Shown: positions 35,264 to 44,290 of the stretch, one piece after another
Numbering within the stretch: the stretch's first letter is position 1
Layout of the letters: the number at the start of each line of letters is the position of its first letter
Origin: Armatimonadota bacterium
Lineage (GTDB): Bacteria; Sysuimicrobiota; Sysuimicrobiia; Sysuimicrobiales; Humicultoraceae
Assembly: GCA_031081585.1 (NCBI GenBank)
Contig: JAVHLY010000002.1
Location: 62,001 to 126,000 of the forward strand
DNA length: 64,000 bases
Direction of reading: 5' to 3'
Made by a program: the position numbers and the translations under genes
The notes under the pieces: generated by a model
Database searches by the model: none
Told to the model about the DNA's origin: nothing
Seen by the model: only the letters and a program-made list of their open reading frames with translations

Positions 35264-36630
35264 GCACCCTGCTCATCGACCGCTGCGAGGTGGTCGTCAC
35301 CATGGACGAGGCGGGGACCGAGCTCCCGGGCGGCTCCGTGCTGGTCCAGGATGGGGTGATCGCCTGGGTGGGCACGGGTCCTGCCCCGGCGCCGCCCGAG
35401 GCGGAGCGCGTGGACGGCCGCGGCCTCGTGGCCCTCCCGGGTCTGGTGAATACCCACCACCACCTCTACCAGGCGCTCACCCGTGTGCGGGCCCAGGACC
35501 AGGGGCTCTTCGGCTGGCTGCGCGCGCTCTACCCGGTGTGGGCCGGGGTGGACGCGGAGTGGGCGTGGGCGGCGGCCCGCGTGGGGCTGGCCGAGCTGGC
35601 CCTCTCCGGGTGCAGCACGACGACGGACCACCACTACGTCTTCCCGCGCGGCGGCGGGGGGATCCTGGAGGCAGCCATCGCCGCCGCGGCCTCGCTCGGG
35701 GTGCGCTTCCACCCCTGCCGCGGGTCGATGGACCTGGGGGCCAGCCGGGGAGGGCTGCCGCCCGACGGGCTCGTGGAGGACGCCGACACCGTCCTGCACC
35801 ACACCGAAGAGGTGATCCGGCGCCACCATGATCCGCGCCCCGCCGCGATGCTGCGCATCGCCGTGGCGCCCTGCTCGCCCTTCTCCGTCACACCGCGCCT
35901 GATGCGCGACGCCGCAGACCTGGCCCGCCGCCTCGGCATCCGCCTGCACACGCACATCGCCGAGACGCGCGACGAGGAGGCCTACTGCCTGGAGACCTTC
36001 GGGCGCCGGCCGGTGGAGCTGCTGGAGGAGATGGGCTGGCTCGGCCCCGACGTCTGGCTGGCCCACGCCGTCCACCTCGACGGCGGGGACATCCAGCGCC
36101 TGGCCCGCACGCAGACCGCCGTGGCCTGGTGCCCCACCTCCAACCTGCGTCTGGGGTCGGGGATCGCGCCCGCCGCGGCCCTGCTCCGCGCCGGCGTGAC
36201 GGTAGGACTGGCGGTGGACGGCTCCGCCTCCAACGACAGCGGCCACCTGCTGGCGGAGGCGCGCATGGGGTTGCTGGCCAGCCGCGTCCACGGGGCCGCC
36301 ACCCTTGGGGCCCGCGAGGTGCTGCGGGCGGCTGCCCGCGGCGGGGCGCTCTGCCTGGGCCGCCCCGAGCTGGGCTCCCTCGTCCCGGGGCAGCAGGCCG
36401 ACGTGGCGCTCTTCTCCGTGGAGGGGGTGGAGTTCGCCGGGGCGGAGGCGGACCCGGTGGCCGCGCTCCTCTTCTGCACACCGCGCCGGGTGCGCCACCT
36501 CCTGGTGGCCGGGCAGTGGGTGGTGCGCGACGGGCGGCTCGTGCGGGCCGACGAGGAGGAGATCGCCGTGGAGGGGCGGCGGGTGGCGCGCCAGATCCTG
36601 GCGTGGAGCGAGAGGACGGTGGCGGGATGA
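35260..36630 (+). CDS. 8-oxoguanine/guanine deaminase-like amidohydrolase
   Basis: 456-residue amidohydrolase of the ATZ/TRZ (cytosine/guanine deaminase) group. Metal ligands: HxH in LVNTHHHLYQALTR, His in HTHIAETRDE, His in WLAHAVHLDGG and Asp in LAVDGSASNDSG. The LFGWLRALYPVWAGV and TTTDHHYVFPRGGGG segments resemble 8-oxoguanine deaminases, which make uric acid. It sits between the small and large subunits of a hydroxylase with 4-base overlaps on both sides, a strong hint that all three act on the same purine. Guanine, 8-oxoguanine or isocytosine-type substrates cannot be told apart by eye. Confidence 0.85.
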   Translation: MSTLLIDRCEVVVTMDEAGTELPGGSVLVQDGVIAWVGTGPAPAPPEAERVDGRGLVALPGLVNTHHHLYQALTRVRAQDQGLFGWLRALYPVWAGVDAEWAWAAARVGLAELALSGCSTTTDHHYVFPRGGGGILEAAIAAAASLGVRFHPCRGSMDLGASRGGLPPDGLVEDADTVLHHTEEVIRRHHDPRPAAMLRIAVAPCSPFSVTPRLMRDAADLARRLGIRLHTHIAETRDEEAYCLETFGRRPVELLEEMGWLGPDVWLAHAVHLDGGDIQRLARTQTAVAWCPTSNLRLGSGIAPAAALLRAGVTVGLAVDGSASNDSGHLLAEARMGLLASRVHGAATLGAREVLRAAARGGALCLGRPELGSLVPGQQADVALFSVEGVEFAGAEADPVAALLFCTPRRVRHLLVAGQWVVRDGRLVRADEEEIAVEGRRVARQILAWSERTVAG

Positions 36631-39044
36631 GCGTCCGCACCGTGACCCGCACTCGCGGCGTCGTCGGCGAGAGCGCCCGCCGCGTCGACGGGGTCCCCAA
36701 GGTCAAGGGGGAGTTTCTCTTCGGCAGCGACCTGTGGGCCGAGGGGATGCTCTACGGCCACACCGTGCGCAGCCCCCACGCGCACGCCCGCATCCGCCGC
36801 ATCGACGTCTCCGCCGCCCTGGCCACCCCCGGCGTCCACGCGGTCCTCCTGGCCGACGACGTCCCCGGGCGGAAGACCTTCGGGCTGGAGTTCGCCGACC
36901 AGCCGGTGCTGGCGTGGGACCGGGTGCGCTACGTGGGCGAGGCGGTGGCGGTGCTGGCGGCGGACGACCCGGAGACGGCCCGCCGCGCCGCCGAGCGGGT
37001 GGTCGTGGAGTACGAGCTCCTGCCGGCGGTGACCGACATGGAGGAGGCGCTGCGCCCCGACGTGCCGCGCCTGCACGACTTCGGGAACGTGCTGCGCCAC
37101 CTGCGCATCGTCCACGGCGACCCCGACGCCGCGGCCGAGGTGTGGGTGGAGGGCTACTACGAGACCGGGATGCAGGACCAGGCCTTCCTCGGGCCCGAGG
37201 CCGGCCTGGCCGTGCCCGCCGGCGACGGCGGCGTCGACCTGTACGTGGCCACGCAGTGGCTGCACGTCGACCAGGAGCAGATCGCGCCGTGCCTGGGCCT
37301 GCCCAAGGAGAAGGTGCGCCTCTACCTGGCAGGGGTCGGCGGGGCCTTCGGCGCCCGCGAGGACCTCTCCATGCACATCCACGCCTGCCTGCTGGCGCTG
37401 CGCACCGGCCGCCCGGTGAAGATCGCCTACGGGCGGGAGGAGTCCTTCTACGGCCACGTCCACCGCCACCCCGCGCGCATCTGGATGCGCACCGGGGCGG
37501 CGCGCGACGGCCGGCTGGTGTGCGTGCGGGCGCGCATCCTGCTCGACGGCGGCGCCTACGCCTCGTCGTCGGCGGCGGTCATCGCCAACGCCGCCACCTT
37601 TGCGGCCGGGCCCTACGAGGTGCCCAACGCCCTCATCGAGGGGACGTGCGTCTACACCAACAACCCGCCCTGCGGGGCGATGCGCGGCTTCGGCGCGGTG
37701 CAGGCGTGCTTCGCTTACGAGGCGCAGATGGACCGCCTGGCCCGGGCCCTGGGGATCGACCCGGTGGAGCTGCGGCGGCGCAACGCCCTGCGCCCGGGGT
37801 CGGTGCTGCCCACGGGGCAGGTGGTCCGGGGGAGCGCCCCCGTGCGCGAGGTCATCGACCGCTGCGCCGCCGTCCCGCTCCCGCCCGAGGAACCCCCCGC
37901 CGGGCGGAACCCGCTCGCCTACCCCGGCGGCGCCGGCAACGTCTCCCGCGGCGAGCGCCTGCGCCGCGGGGTGGGGTTCGCCGTCGGCTACAAGAACCTG
38001 GCCTACAGCGGCGGCTTCGACGACGCGGCCGAGGCGCGCGTGCGCCTCTTCGCCGGCCCGGCCGGTCCGGTGGTGGAGGTGCACAGCGCTGCGGCGGAGG
38101 TCGGCCAGGGGGTGCACACGGTGCTGGCCCAGATCGCCCGCACCGAGCTGGGCGTGGAGCAGGTGGTGATCCGCCAGCCCGACACGGCCGTGGGGTCGGC
38201 CGGGTCGAGCTCGGCGTCCCGTCAGACGATGATGTCCGGCGGGGCGGTGCAGCTGGCCGCCCAGGCCGTGCGCGACGCCCTGCTGGAGCGGGTCCGCCGC
38301 CACGCCGCCGCGCAGGGGCGGGCGCTGCGCGAGCCGCTCACGCTGGCCGGCGGACTGGTTCTCGCGGACGGCGAGCCGGTGGGGGCCATCGCCGACTTCC
38401 TGGCCGAGCCCATCGAGGCCACCAGGACCTTCCACCACCGGCGCACCACGCCGCTCGACGCCCGCGGGCAGGGGGACGTCCACGTCGCCTTCGCCTTCGC
38501 CGCGCAGCGGGCCGTGGTGGAGGTGGACGAGGAGCTGGGGCTCGTGCGCGTCGTCCAGATCGCCACCGCGCAGGACGTGGGGCGGGCCATCCACCCGCAG
38601 CACGTCTTCGGGCAGATCGAGGGCGGCACCGCCCAGGGCCTCGGCCTGGCGCTGATGGAGGAGCTGCAGCTGCGGGACGGCCGCATCCTCAACCCCTCCT
38701 TCACCGACTACCTGATCCCCACGATCCTGGACATGCCCCCGGTGGTCTCCATGCTGGTCGAGGAGCCGGAGCCCGGATTCCCGTACGGGGCGAAGGGCGT
38801 GGGGGAGCCGTCGACCGTGGTCTCCACCGCCGCCATCGTGGCCGCGCTGCGCGATGCCACGGGGCGCGAGCTGAACCGCGTGCCGGTGCGCCCGGACGAC
38901 CTGGTCGGACTCGCCCCGCCGGTGCGCCCGCGTGCCGGCTGGCCGCCGGCCCCCGATGTCCCCGGGCCGGAGCCGGTGCCGCACTACTACGGCCTCTCCA
39001 CCGGGCAGGCGGTGCTGGGGGGGACGGTGGGGAAGGCCCCCTGA
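36627..39044 (+). CDS. Molybdenum hydroxylase large (molybdopterin) subunit, xanthine dehydrogenase family
   Basis: About 805 residues, catalytic subunit that hydroxylates an N-heterocycle. N-terminal GESARRVDGVPKVKGEFLFG and a-type domain, then LYLAGVGGAFGAREDLSMHI for molybdopterin, CGAMRGFGAVQACFAYE, AAEVGQGVHTVLAQIARTEL and the catalytic Glu727 in GAKGVGEPS. The starting ATG overlaps the amidohydrolase stop. With the [2Fe-2S] subunit upstream it gives an enzyme lacking an FAD subunit in the same operon. Hypoxanthine or xanthine is the likely substrate from context. It ends at a 23-base tandem duplication. Confidence 0.92.
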   Translation: MSVRTVTRTRGVVGESARRVDGVPKVKGEFLFGSDLWAEGMLYGHTVRSPHAHARIRRIDVSAALATPGVHAVLLADDVPGRKTFGLEFADQPVLAWDRVRYVGEAVAVLAADDPETARRAAERVVVEYELLPAVTDMEEALRPDVPRLHDFGNVLRHLRIVHGDPDAAAEVWVEGYYETGMQDQAFLGPEAGLAVPAGDGGVDLYVATQWLHVDQEQIAPCLGLPKEKVRLYLAGVGGAFGAREDLSMHIHACLLALRTGRPVKIAYGREESFYGHVHRHPARIWMRTGAARDGRLVCVRARILLDGGAYASSSAAVIANAATFAAGPYEVPNALIEGTCVYTNNPPCGAMRGFGAVQACFAYEAQMDRLARALGIDPVELRRRNALRPGSVLPTGQVVRGSAPVREVIDRCAAVPLPPEEPPAGRNPLAYPGGAGNVSRGERLRRGVGFAVGYKNLAYSGGFDDAAEARVRLFAGPAGPVVEVHSAAAEVGQGVHTVLAQIARTELGVEQVVIRQPDTAVGSAGSSSASRQTMMSGGAVQLAAQAVRDALLERVRRHAAAQGRALREPLTLAGGLVLADGEPVGAIADFLAEPIEATRTFHHRRTTPLDARGQGDVHVAFAFAAQRAVVEVDEELGLVRVVQIATAQDVGRAIHPQHVFGQIEGGTAQGLGLALMEELQLRDGRILNPSFTDYLIPTILDMPPVVSMLVEEPEPGFPYGAKGVGEPSTVVSTAAIVAALRDATGRELNRVPVRPDDLVGLAPPVRPRAGWPPAPDVPGPEPVPHYYGLSTGQAVLGGTVGKAP

Positions 39045-39084
39045 CACCGGGAGCACTACTCTCCTGACACCGGGAGCACTACTC
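39041..39084. repeat. 23-base tandem duplication at a convergent gene end
   Basis: A 21-base word beginning CTGACACCGGGAGC is found at 39041-39061 and again, identical, at 39064-39084. The first copy contains the stop codon of the hydroxylase large subunit and the second the stop codon of the minus-strand ComA-like gene. Only one unit would be needed to end either frame, so this is a recent local duplication between convergent genes. Confidence 0.85.
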
Positions 39085-39915
39085 CTTGTACGTCAGTACC
39101 CGGCCCCACACCCGCGCGGTGCCCCAGAGGCCGGAGCGCATGCACTCGAGCTCCACGATCTGGCTGTGGTCGACGAAGAGGTTGACCTCCGGGCCGTAGT
39201 GCCTGATGTACCATTCGAAGACCGGCGGGTCGGCGGCCTCGAACATCACCCGCTCCAGCCCCAGCGCGTTGATCAGCTTCGCCACCACGTCGGTGCGCCA
39301 GGTCCGGACGTTCTCGGTGATCCCCTCCGACTCGACCATGATCATCCAGGCCCCGGCCTCCAGGTACCGTCGGGCCTGCGCGATGGCCCACTCCACGTCG
39401 CGCGTGCCCTCGGCCTCGAGGGCCTCGACGGCGCTGGCGCCGCCGGCCCCGAACTGGATGCCCACCTCCGGTTTCGGTTTGAGGCCGGCCTGCTGCACCC
39501 GCTCGATCAGGCGCACGACGTCGTCGGTGGGCAGCGTGATGAAGCCGGTGGAGAGCTCCAGGATGTCGAACCCGACCGCCCGGACCTCCTCGACGTAGCG
39601 GTCGACCGCGTCCGGCCCCTGGAGGAGCACGCGTTCGATGAAGCCGCCCGTGGAGACCTGGACGTCGTAGCGGTGGCAGAGCTCGATGAGCTCCACCAGC
39701 CGGTCGCGCGGCATGAGGGCGAACGACCCGCCGGCGAACTTGAGGCTGTCCACCCAGGCGCCCATCGTCTCCAGGATGTCCTCGAGATACCGCCGGCCCA
39801 TGGGCGTGTAGTAGGGGCCGCGGATCTCGGTGACGCCGCGTGTCCGGGGCTTGCGGCCCCGCTCGTTGAGCCGGATGAACGCGAACGCCCGCTCGGATGG
39901 CTCGATGGCGCTCAT
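39079..39915 (-). CDS. ComA/Hsa32-like (phosphosulfolactate synthase family) protein
   Basis: 278-residue TIM-barrel protein. VTEIRGPYYTPMG, WVDSLKFAGGSFAL, VSTGGFIERVLLQG, FDILELSTGFITLP and KPEVGIQFGAGG follow the order of the ComA family. That family includes archaeal phosphosulfolactate synthase (PEP plus sulfite) and plant heat-stress protein Hsa32. In archaeal ComA, from memory, the fifth motif ends in two lysines; here it ends IQ, so the classical reaction is doubtful. The ATG overlaps the MmgE/PrpD stop as ATGA and has AGGAGGGGAG upstream. Downstream of an importer and MmgE/PrpD gene, so a catabolic role in one pathway is likely. Function unknown. Confidence 0.75.
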   Translation of the reverse strand: MSAIEPSERAFAFIRLNERGRKPRTRGVTEIRGPYYTPMGRRYLEDILETMGAWVDSLKFAGGSFALMPRDRLVELIELCHRYDVQVSTGGFIERVLLQGPDAVDRYVEEVRAVGFDILELSTGFITLPTDDVVRLIERVQQAGLKPKPEVGIQFGAGGASAVEALEAEGTRDVEWAIAQARRYLEAGAWMIMVESEGITENVRTWRTDVVAKLINALGLERVMFEAADPPVFEWYIRHYGPEVNLFVDHSQIVELECMRSGLWGTARVWGRVLTYKE

Positions 39916-41288
39916 CGTCTCCCCTCCTGGCCGATCGCTTCCAGGAGCCGCGTCAGCTCGCGCACGGTGATCCCCTCCAGTCCGGCCACCGCCTCCACCA
40001 CCGCCCGCCGCTGTCTGGCGTCGGTGAAGGGTGCGGCCAGCCGCTCGAACTTCTCCACCACCCCCGCCCACGGCATCGGGCGGGTGTGGAACCCTTCGTA
40101 GTCCCGCTTCTCCACCGAGAGCACCCGCCCGTCGCGGAGCACGACGCGCAGCCGCGCCGGCATCTCGGCCGGGAAGCGCCGGCTGAGCGCCTCGTCCGGT
40201 TGGACCACGACCCGGCGCAGCAGGGCCTGCACGTCCTGGCGCTCGATCCGCTCGGGGGTGTACTGCTCCGGGCCGAGGGCGCCGTCCAGGGCGGCCACGG
40301 CCAGCATGTAGGGCAGGCTGTGGTCGGCCTCCTCCTTGGTCCGGACCTCGTACTTGTCCCCTTCCGCACCGCCGCCGATGATGTGAAAGGCGACGTCGAA
40401 GGTGTCGAGCTCGATCCGCTCGATCTCCTCGCCGCCGAACCCCGCCGCGGCCCTGAGCTCCAGCAACCCTTCGAGGGCCGACTGGGCGTGAATCTCCGCA
40501 TTGTACTTCTTCACGACGGTGCGGCGCACGGCCTCGAGGTCCTCCCGGCTCCAGTCCAGGCTGAACCGCCCGGCGATGGCGTCCATGAAGCCCTTGGTGC
40601 CCTCGAAGACCTCCAGCGGCCCGGTGATCCCGCGCATGGCCAGGAAGACCGCATGCGTGGCCCCGAAGGCGGCGTTGGGGTACGCCAGCCCCTTCCAGTG
40701 GGAGAGCCGGCCGGTGCGCGTGACCCGGAGCGCGTTGAAGGCCGTGCCGCTGATGGCGATGCCGTGCGCCGCGCGCGCCGCGTCCAGTCCCAGCGCCCGG
40801 GCGACGCCCGCGGCCGCCGCGTAGGCCCCCTGGGTCACGTGGTCGAACCCCCGGGCCCGCACCGGGGCGACCTCGGAGAGCCGGCACTGCACCTGGTAGG
40901 CGACGGCCAGCGCCGCCAGCAGGTCGCGGCCGCTGGCATCGGCGGACTCGGCGGCCGCCAGCACGGCGCCCAGGTTGTCGCTGGGATGGCAGGTCTCGCC
41001 GGGGGCCAGGAAGCTGTCGTTGAAGTCCAGGTAGCGCACCAGGGCCCCGTTGTAGAGCGCGGCGCGGTCCGGCGCGGTGCGCCCCCCGCCGATGAGGGAC
41101 GCCAGCGGGCGGCCGCCGAACGCCTCCAGGTGCCCGCGCAGGGCGCGGAGGGGCGTGCCGTCCAGCGCGCCGATGGCGCAGCCGAGCGCGTCGAGCACCC
41201 GGAGCTTGAGCTGCTCCCGGGCTGCCGCCGAGAGATCCTCGTCGCTGGCCCGCACGGCGAAGGCGGCCAGGTGCTCCACCATTGTCAT
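39912..41288 (-). CDS. MmgE/PrpD family protein
   Basis: 458-residue all-helical protein of the 2-methylcitrate dehydratase / cis-aconitate decarboxylase superfamily. Signatures: RVLDALGCAIGAL, YLDFNDSFLAPGETCHPSDN (the usual GETHPSDN-like site, here with Cys), SGTAFNALRVTRTGRLSHWKG and GFMDAIAGRF. Members dehydrate, decarboxylate or isomerise small carboxylic acids. It precedes the ComA-like gene with an ATGA overlap and follows an NMT1/THI5-type importer in the same direction after a 107-base gap. No other propionate genes are present, so 2-methylcitrate is not an obvious substrate. Confidence 0.88.
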   Translation of the reverse strand: MTMVEHLAAFAVRASDEDLSAAAREQLKLRVLDALGCAIGALDGTPLRALRGHLEAFGGRPLASLIGGGRTAPDRAALYNGALVRYLDFNDSFLAPGETCHPSDNLGAVLAAAESADASGRDLLAALAVAYQVQCRLSEVAPVRARGFDHVTQGAYAAAAGVARALGLDAARAAHGIAISGTAFNALRVTRTGRLSHWKGLAYPNAAFGATHAVFLAMRGITGPLEVFEGTKGFMDAIAGRFSLDWSREDLEAVRRTVVKKYNAEIHAQSALEGLLELRAAAGFGGEEIERIELDTFDVAFHIIGGGAEGDKYEVRTKEEADHSLPYMLAVAALDGALGPEQYTPERIERQDVQALLRRVVVQPDEALSRRFPAEMPARLRVVLRDGRVLSVEKRDYEGFHTRPMPWAGVVEKFERLAAPFTDARQRRAVVEAVAGLEGITVRELTRLLEAIGQEGRR

Positions 41289-41395
41289 GGTCCGTCTCCT
41301 GGTCCTCCGGGGAAGTCATGGTAGCACGCGCCGGCGGCGCATGGGGGGCAGGGGCGGAGATCTCGCGTCCGCGGCCGGCGCCGCCGGAGACGGCG

Positions 41396-42166
41396 TCAGC
41401 CCGCGACCGACTGCCCCCGGTAGGCCCACCCCGTCAGGCGCCGCTCCACCAGCGCGAAGACCACGAAGAGGGCGACCCCCATGGCCGCCACCACGACGAG
41501 GCCCGCGAAGACCAGCGGGACTTCGAAGCGGGCGCTGGCCGCGATCATCAGGTAGCCGATGCCACGGTTGGCCGCCACCGTCTCGGCGATGATGGCGCCG
41601 ACGAAGGCCAGCGTCACCGCCACCTTGAGCGAGGCGAAGAAGTAGGGCAGCGAGCGGGGGAGGCCGATCTTCAGGAAGATCTCCCGCTTGCTCGCCCCCA
41701 GCGACCGCAGCACGTCCTGCAGCTCTGGCTCCAGCGTGGCCAGCCCGGTGGCCACGTTCACCACGATGGGGAAGAACGAGATGAGGAAGGCGGTGAGGAT
41801 GGCCGGGACGGTGCCGATGCCGAACCAGATGACCAGCACGGGCACGATGGCCGCCTTGGGCACGCTGTTGAACCCCACCAGCAGCGGGTAGAGGGCGCGA
41901 TAGACCAGGGCGGAGTAGCCGATGGCCAGGCCGAGGAGCATCCCGCCCACCAGCGCCAGCCCGAACCCCACCAGCGTCGTGTAGAGGGTCTGGGCCGCGT
42001 TGAACCAGATCGCCCCCTCCCAGGCCCGGTAGGCGGCCCACACCGCCCGCGGCCCCGGCAGGACGAATGGCTCGACGCCGAGGAGCTCCACACCGACCTC
42101 CCAGAGGAGGAAGGCGCCGAGGATGACCAGCACCGGCGGCGTCCACTCGCGCAGCTGCCGGGTCAT
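41396..42166 (-). CDS. ABC transporter permease, SsuC/TauC/ThiX type
   Basis: 256-residue permease with about six helices. EAA loop VLRSLGASKREIFLKIGLPR, first helix VLVILGAFLLWEVGVELLGV, then FVLPGPRAVW, which is typical of the nitrate/sulfonate/taurine/pyrimidine importer family. C-terminal VVVAAMGVALFVVFALVERR. The ATG overlaps the ATPase stop (ATGA). It forms an importer with the two genes upstream. The ligand could be a sulfonate, a pyrimidine or a hydantoin-like compound; sequence alone does not decide. Confidence 0.9.
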   Translation of the reverse strand: MTRQLREWTPPVLVILGAFLLWEVGVELLGVEPFVLPGPRAVWAAYRAWEGAIWFNAAQTLYTTLVGFGLALVGGMLLGLAIGYSALVYRALYPLLVGFNSVPKAAIVPVLVIWFGIGTVPAILTAFLISFFPIVVNVATGLATLEPELQDVLRSLGASKREIFLKIGLPRSLPYFFASLKVAVTLAFVGAIIAETVAANRGIGYLMIAASARFEVPLVFAGLVVVAAMGVALFVVFALVERRLTGWAYRGQSVAG

Positions 42167-43026
42167 GGTCCGGCCCTCTCTCGGTGGAGGCCGTGCGCGC
42201 CGTGGTCCGGGCCGCCGCCGGGTCCTGCGGCGGCCTCCCCGCCACCGCCGATGTGCCGGCGCACCGCGTGGTAGAGCTCCGTGAACGCAGGGGTGAAGGT
42301 GTCCTCCAGCGTCCGCGGCCGGGGGAGAGGGACGGGTGCCGCGTACACCAGCCGCCCCGGGCGCGGGCTCATCACGTAGACCGTGTCGGCCAGGAAGATG
42401 GCCTCGCGCAGGTCGTGGGTCACCAGCACCACGGTGAAGCGCCGCTCCAGCCACACCCGCTGCAGGACCTGCCAGAGCTCTTCGCGCGTGAAGGCGTCGA
42501 GCGCCCCGAAGGGCTCGTCCAGCAGCAGCAGGAGCGGGTCGTGGATCAGCGCCCGACACAGGTTCACCCGCTGCTGCTGCCCGCCGGAGAGCTGCCAGGG
42601 GTGGCGGTCGCCGAAGCCGTCCATCCCCACCGCGCGCAGCAGCGCCTGCGCCCGCGCCACGTACTCCCGGCGGTGGGTGCGCAGATGGTGCTTGTGCGGG
42701 GGCACGATCTCCAGCGGCAGCAGCACGTTGTCCAGGGTGCGTCGCCAGGGGAGGAGGATCGGGTTCTGGAAGGCCATCCCCACGTGCTGCTGCGGGCCCC
42801 GCACCGGCCGGCCAGCCACCCACACTTCGCCGCGCGTGGGGCGCAGCAGACCGGCCAGCAGTTTGAGCAGGGTCGTCTTCCCGCACCCGCTGGGCCCGGT
42901 GACGGCCACGAAGGCGCCCCGGGGAGCGGTGAGGCTCACGTCCTCGACGGCGGGGACCGCCCGGTGGTCGTGGGTATAGGCGGCACTCACCCCCTCCAGC
43001 CGGATGAAGGGCGGGTCGACCGGCAC
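42163..43026 (-). CDS. ABC transporter ATPase, SsuB/TauB/ThiZ type
   Basis: About 287 residues. Walker [19 protein letters not shown]-loop [19 protein letters not shown], signature [15 protein letters not shown], Walker [14 protein letters not shown]-loop [15 protein letters not shown]. The GTG at 43026 is the best conventional start: it gives [17 protein letters not shown] and lies 30 bases after the binding-protein stop. The Q-loop WRRT is typical of this family. An inserted [17 protein letters not shown] segment follows the Q-loop. The tail is Gly-rich. It overlaps the permease gene by four bases. Confidence 0.88.
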   Translation of the reverse strand: MPVDPPFIRLEGVSAAYTHDHRAVPAVEDVSLTAPRGAFVAVTGPSGCGKTTLLKLLAGLLRPTRGEVWVAGRPVRGPQQHVGMAFQNPILLPWRRTLDNVLLPLEIVPPHKHHLRTHRREYVARAQALLRAVGMDGFGDRHPWQLSGGQQQRVNLCRALIHDPLLLLLDEPFGALDAFTREELWQVLQRVWLERRFTVVLVTHDLREAIFLADTVYVMSPRPGRLVYAAPVPLPRPRTLEDTFTPAFTELYHAVRRHIGGGGEAAAGPGGGPDHGAHGLHRERAGP

Positions 43027-43055
43027 GGGCGCGACGTGGGGGGCGGGCAGCGTCC

Positions 43056-44117
43056 TCAGCGCAGCGGCGGCAGCATCCGGTCTTTCTTCGGCGGGAGGAA
43101 GCGCGGGGTGAAGACCTCGTACCACGTCGGCTTGGTGGGCAGGCCGAAGGCCAGCGCCACCGCGTCGATGGCCCGCGCCAGCCGCTCCGGTCGCACGCCC
43201 CCGAAGCCGTCGGCCTGGACCTCCCGGGTGAGGATGTTGGCCCGCAGCGCCAACAGCAGCCGCTCCTGCTCCACCGCCTCGTTCAGCAGCGGGTCGCGGC
43301 GCTTGAGCAGCGCCACGGCCTCCTGAGGGGAGGCGATGCTGTCGGCGACCCCGCGGATGAAGGCCCGCACGAACCCCCGCACGGCCGCCGGCTCCCGCTC
43401 GAGCAGCGCCCGCGGGGCCATGACGGCGTTCCCGTAGAGCGGCAGCCCGTAGTCGCTGTAGAGGAAGGCCACGATGTCCTCCGGCCGGACGCCGGTGGCC
43501 TTCAGGTTGATGAACGCGGTGAAGTAGAAGCCGGTGATGGCGTTCACGCTGCCGCGGATGAGGGAGGGTTCGCGCAGCGGCACGTCCATCGTCACCCACT
43601 CCACCGAGTCGGGGTGGATGCCCACGGCGCGGGCGAAGACCGGGAAGAGCCGGCGCGGCGCGTCCCCGGCCGGCGCCCCCAGGCGCTTGCCCACGAGGTC
43701 CTGCGGGGTGCGGATGTTCTCGCGCCGCAGCGTGAGGATGGCGAAGGGCGGCGCGTTGAGCACCATGACGAAGGCCACGAGCTCCTTGCCCGGGTTGCGG
43801 ACGTTGAACTCGATCATCGTGTTGATGTCCGCGTAGCCCAGGTCGTAGGCGCCGCCGGCGATCTTGGCCACCGCGTCGGCGGAGCCGAAGCCGCGGTCGA
43901 TGGTCAGGTGCACCCCCTCCCGGGCGAAGTAGCCCTTCTCCAGCGCCACCAGGAAGGGGGCCTGGGGACCCTGGAGGAGGAAGTCCAGGGTGAACTTCCA
44001 GGTGACGGGACGTGCGGGGCGCGCCGGCGCCTGGGCGAACGCCAGGGTCGTGGTCGCCAGCACCAGGGCGGCCAGGACAGCCCCGCGCAGCAACCGGTGG
44101 GCAACCCGGTGGACCAT
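43056..44117 (-). CDS. NMT1/THI5-type ABC transporter substrate-binding protein
   Basis: 353 residues, exported (MVHRVAHRLLRGAVLAALVL, cut near AFAQAPA, no lipobox). Signatures of the NMT1/SsuA-like fold: FLLQGPQAPFLVALEKGYFA, GSADAVAKIAGGAYDLGYAD, LVGKRLGAPAGDAPRRLF and AFINLKATGVRPEDI. Members bind alkane sulfonates, nitrate, thiamine-pyrimidine precursors and related small molecules. The ATG at 44117 follows GGGAGGGGGAGG. First gene of the minus-strand operon that continues with ATPase, permease and probably the MmgE and ComA-like genes; divergent from the hydantoinase gene. Confidence 0.88.
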   Translation of the reverse strand: MVHRVAHRLLRGAVLAALVLATTTLAFAQAPARPARPVTWKFTLDFLLQGPQAPFLVALEKGYFAREGVHLTIDRGFGSADAVAKIAGGAYDLGYADINTMIEFNVRNPGKELVAFVMVLNAPPFAILTLRRENIRTPQDLVGKRLGAPAGDAPRRLFPVFARAVGIHPDSVEWVTMDVPLREPSLIRGSVNAITGFYFTAFINLKATGVRPEDIVAFLYSDYGLPLYGNAVMAPRALLEREPAAVRGFVRAFIRGVADSIASPQEAVALLKRRDPLLNEAVEQERLLLALRANILTREVQADGFGGVRPERLARAIDAVALAFGLPTKPTWYEVFTPRFLPPKKDRMLPPLR

Positions 44118-44246
44118 GCGAGCCTCCCCCCTCCCACCTGCCCCCGCGCGGCGGTCACCCGCAGGGCAGGCGTCCGCGGCGAGCAGGTGGAAATCTGATT
44201 CCGAGTGTTCCCCGGCCTTTCCTCTCAGACAGCCGCGGGAGGACCT

Positions 44247-44274
44247 GGCCCGCTCCACGGGGCTGGAGCGGGCC
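44247..44274. promoter_or_regulatory. Perfect inverted repeat in the hydantoinase leader
   Basis: GGCCCGCTCCA (44247-44257) and TGGAGCGGGCC (44264-44274) form a perfect 11-base stem with a 6-base loop. It ends about 17 bases before the hydantoinase ATG, next to its GGGAGG site, in the 173-base divergent gap. It could be an operator, or an RNA hairpin affecting translation. Confidence 0.5.
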
Positions 44275-44290
44275 CCTCGATGGGAGGCCG

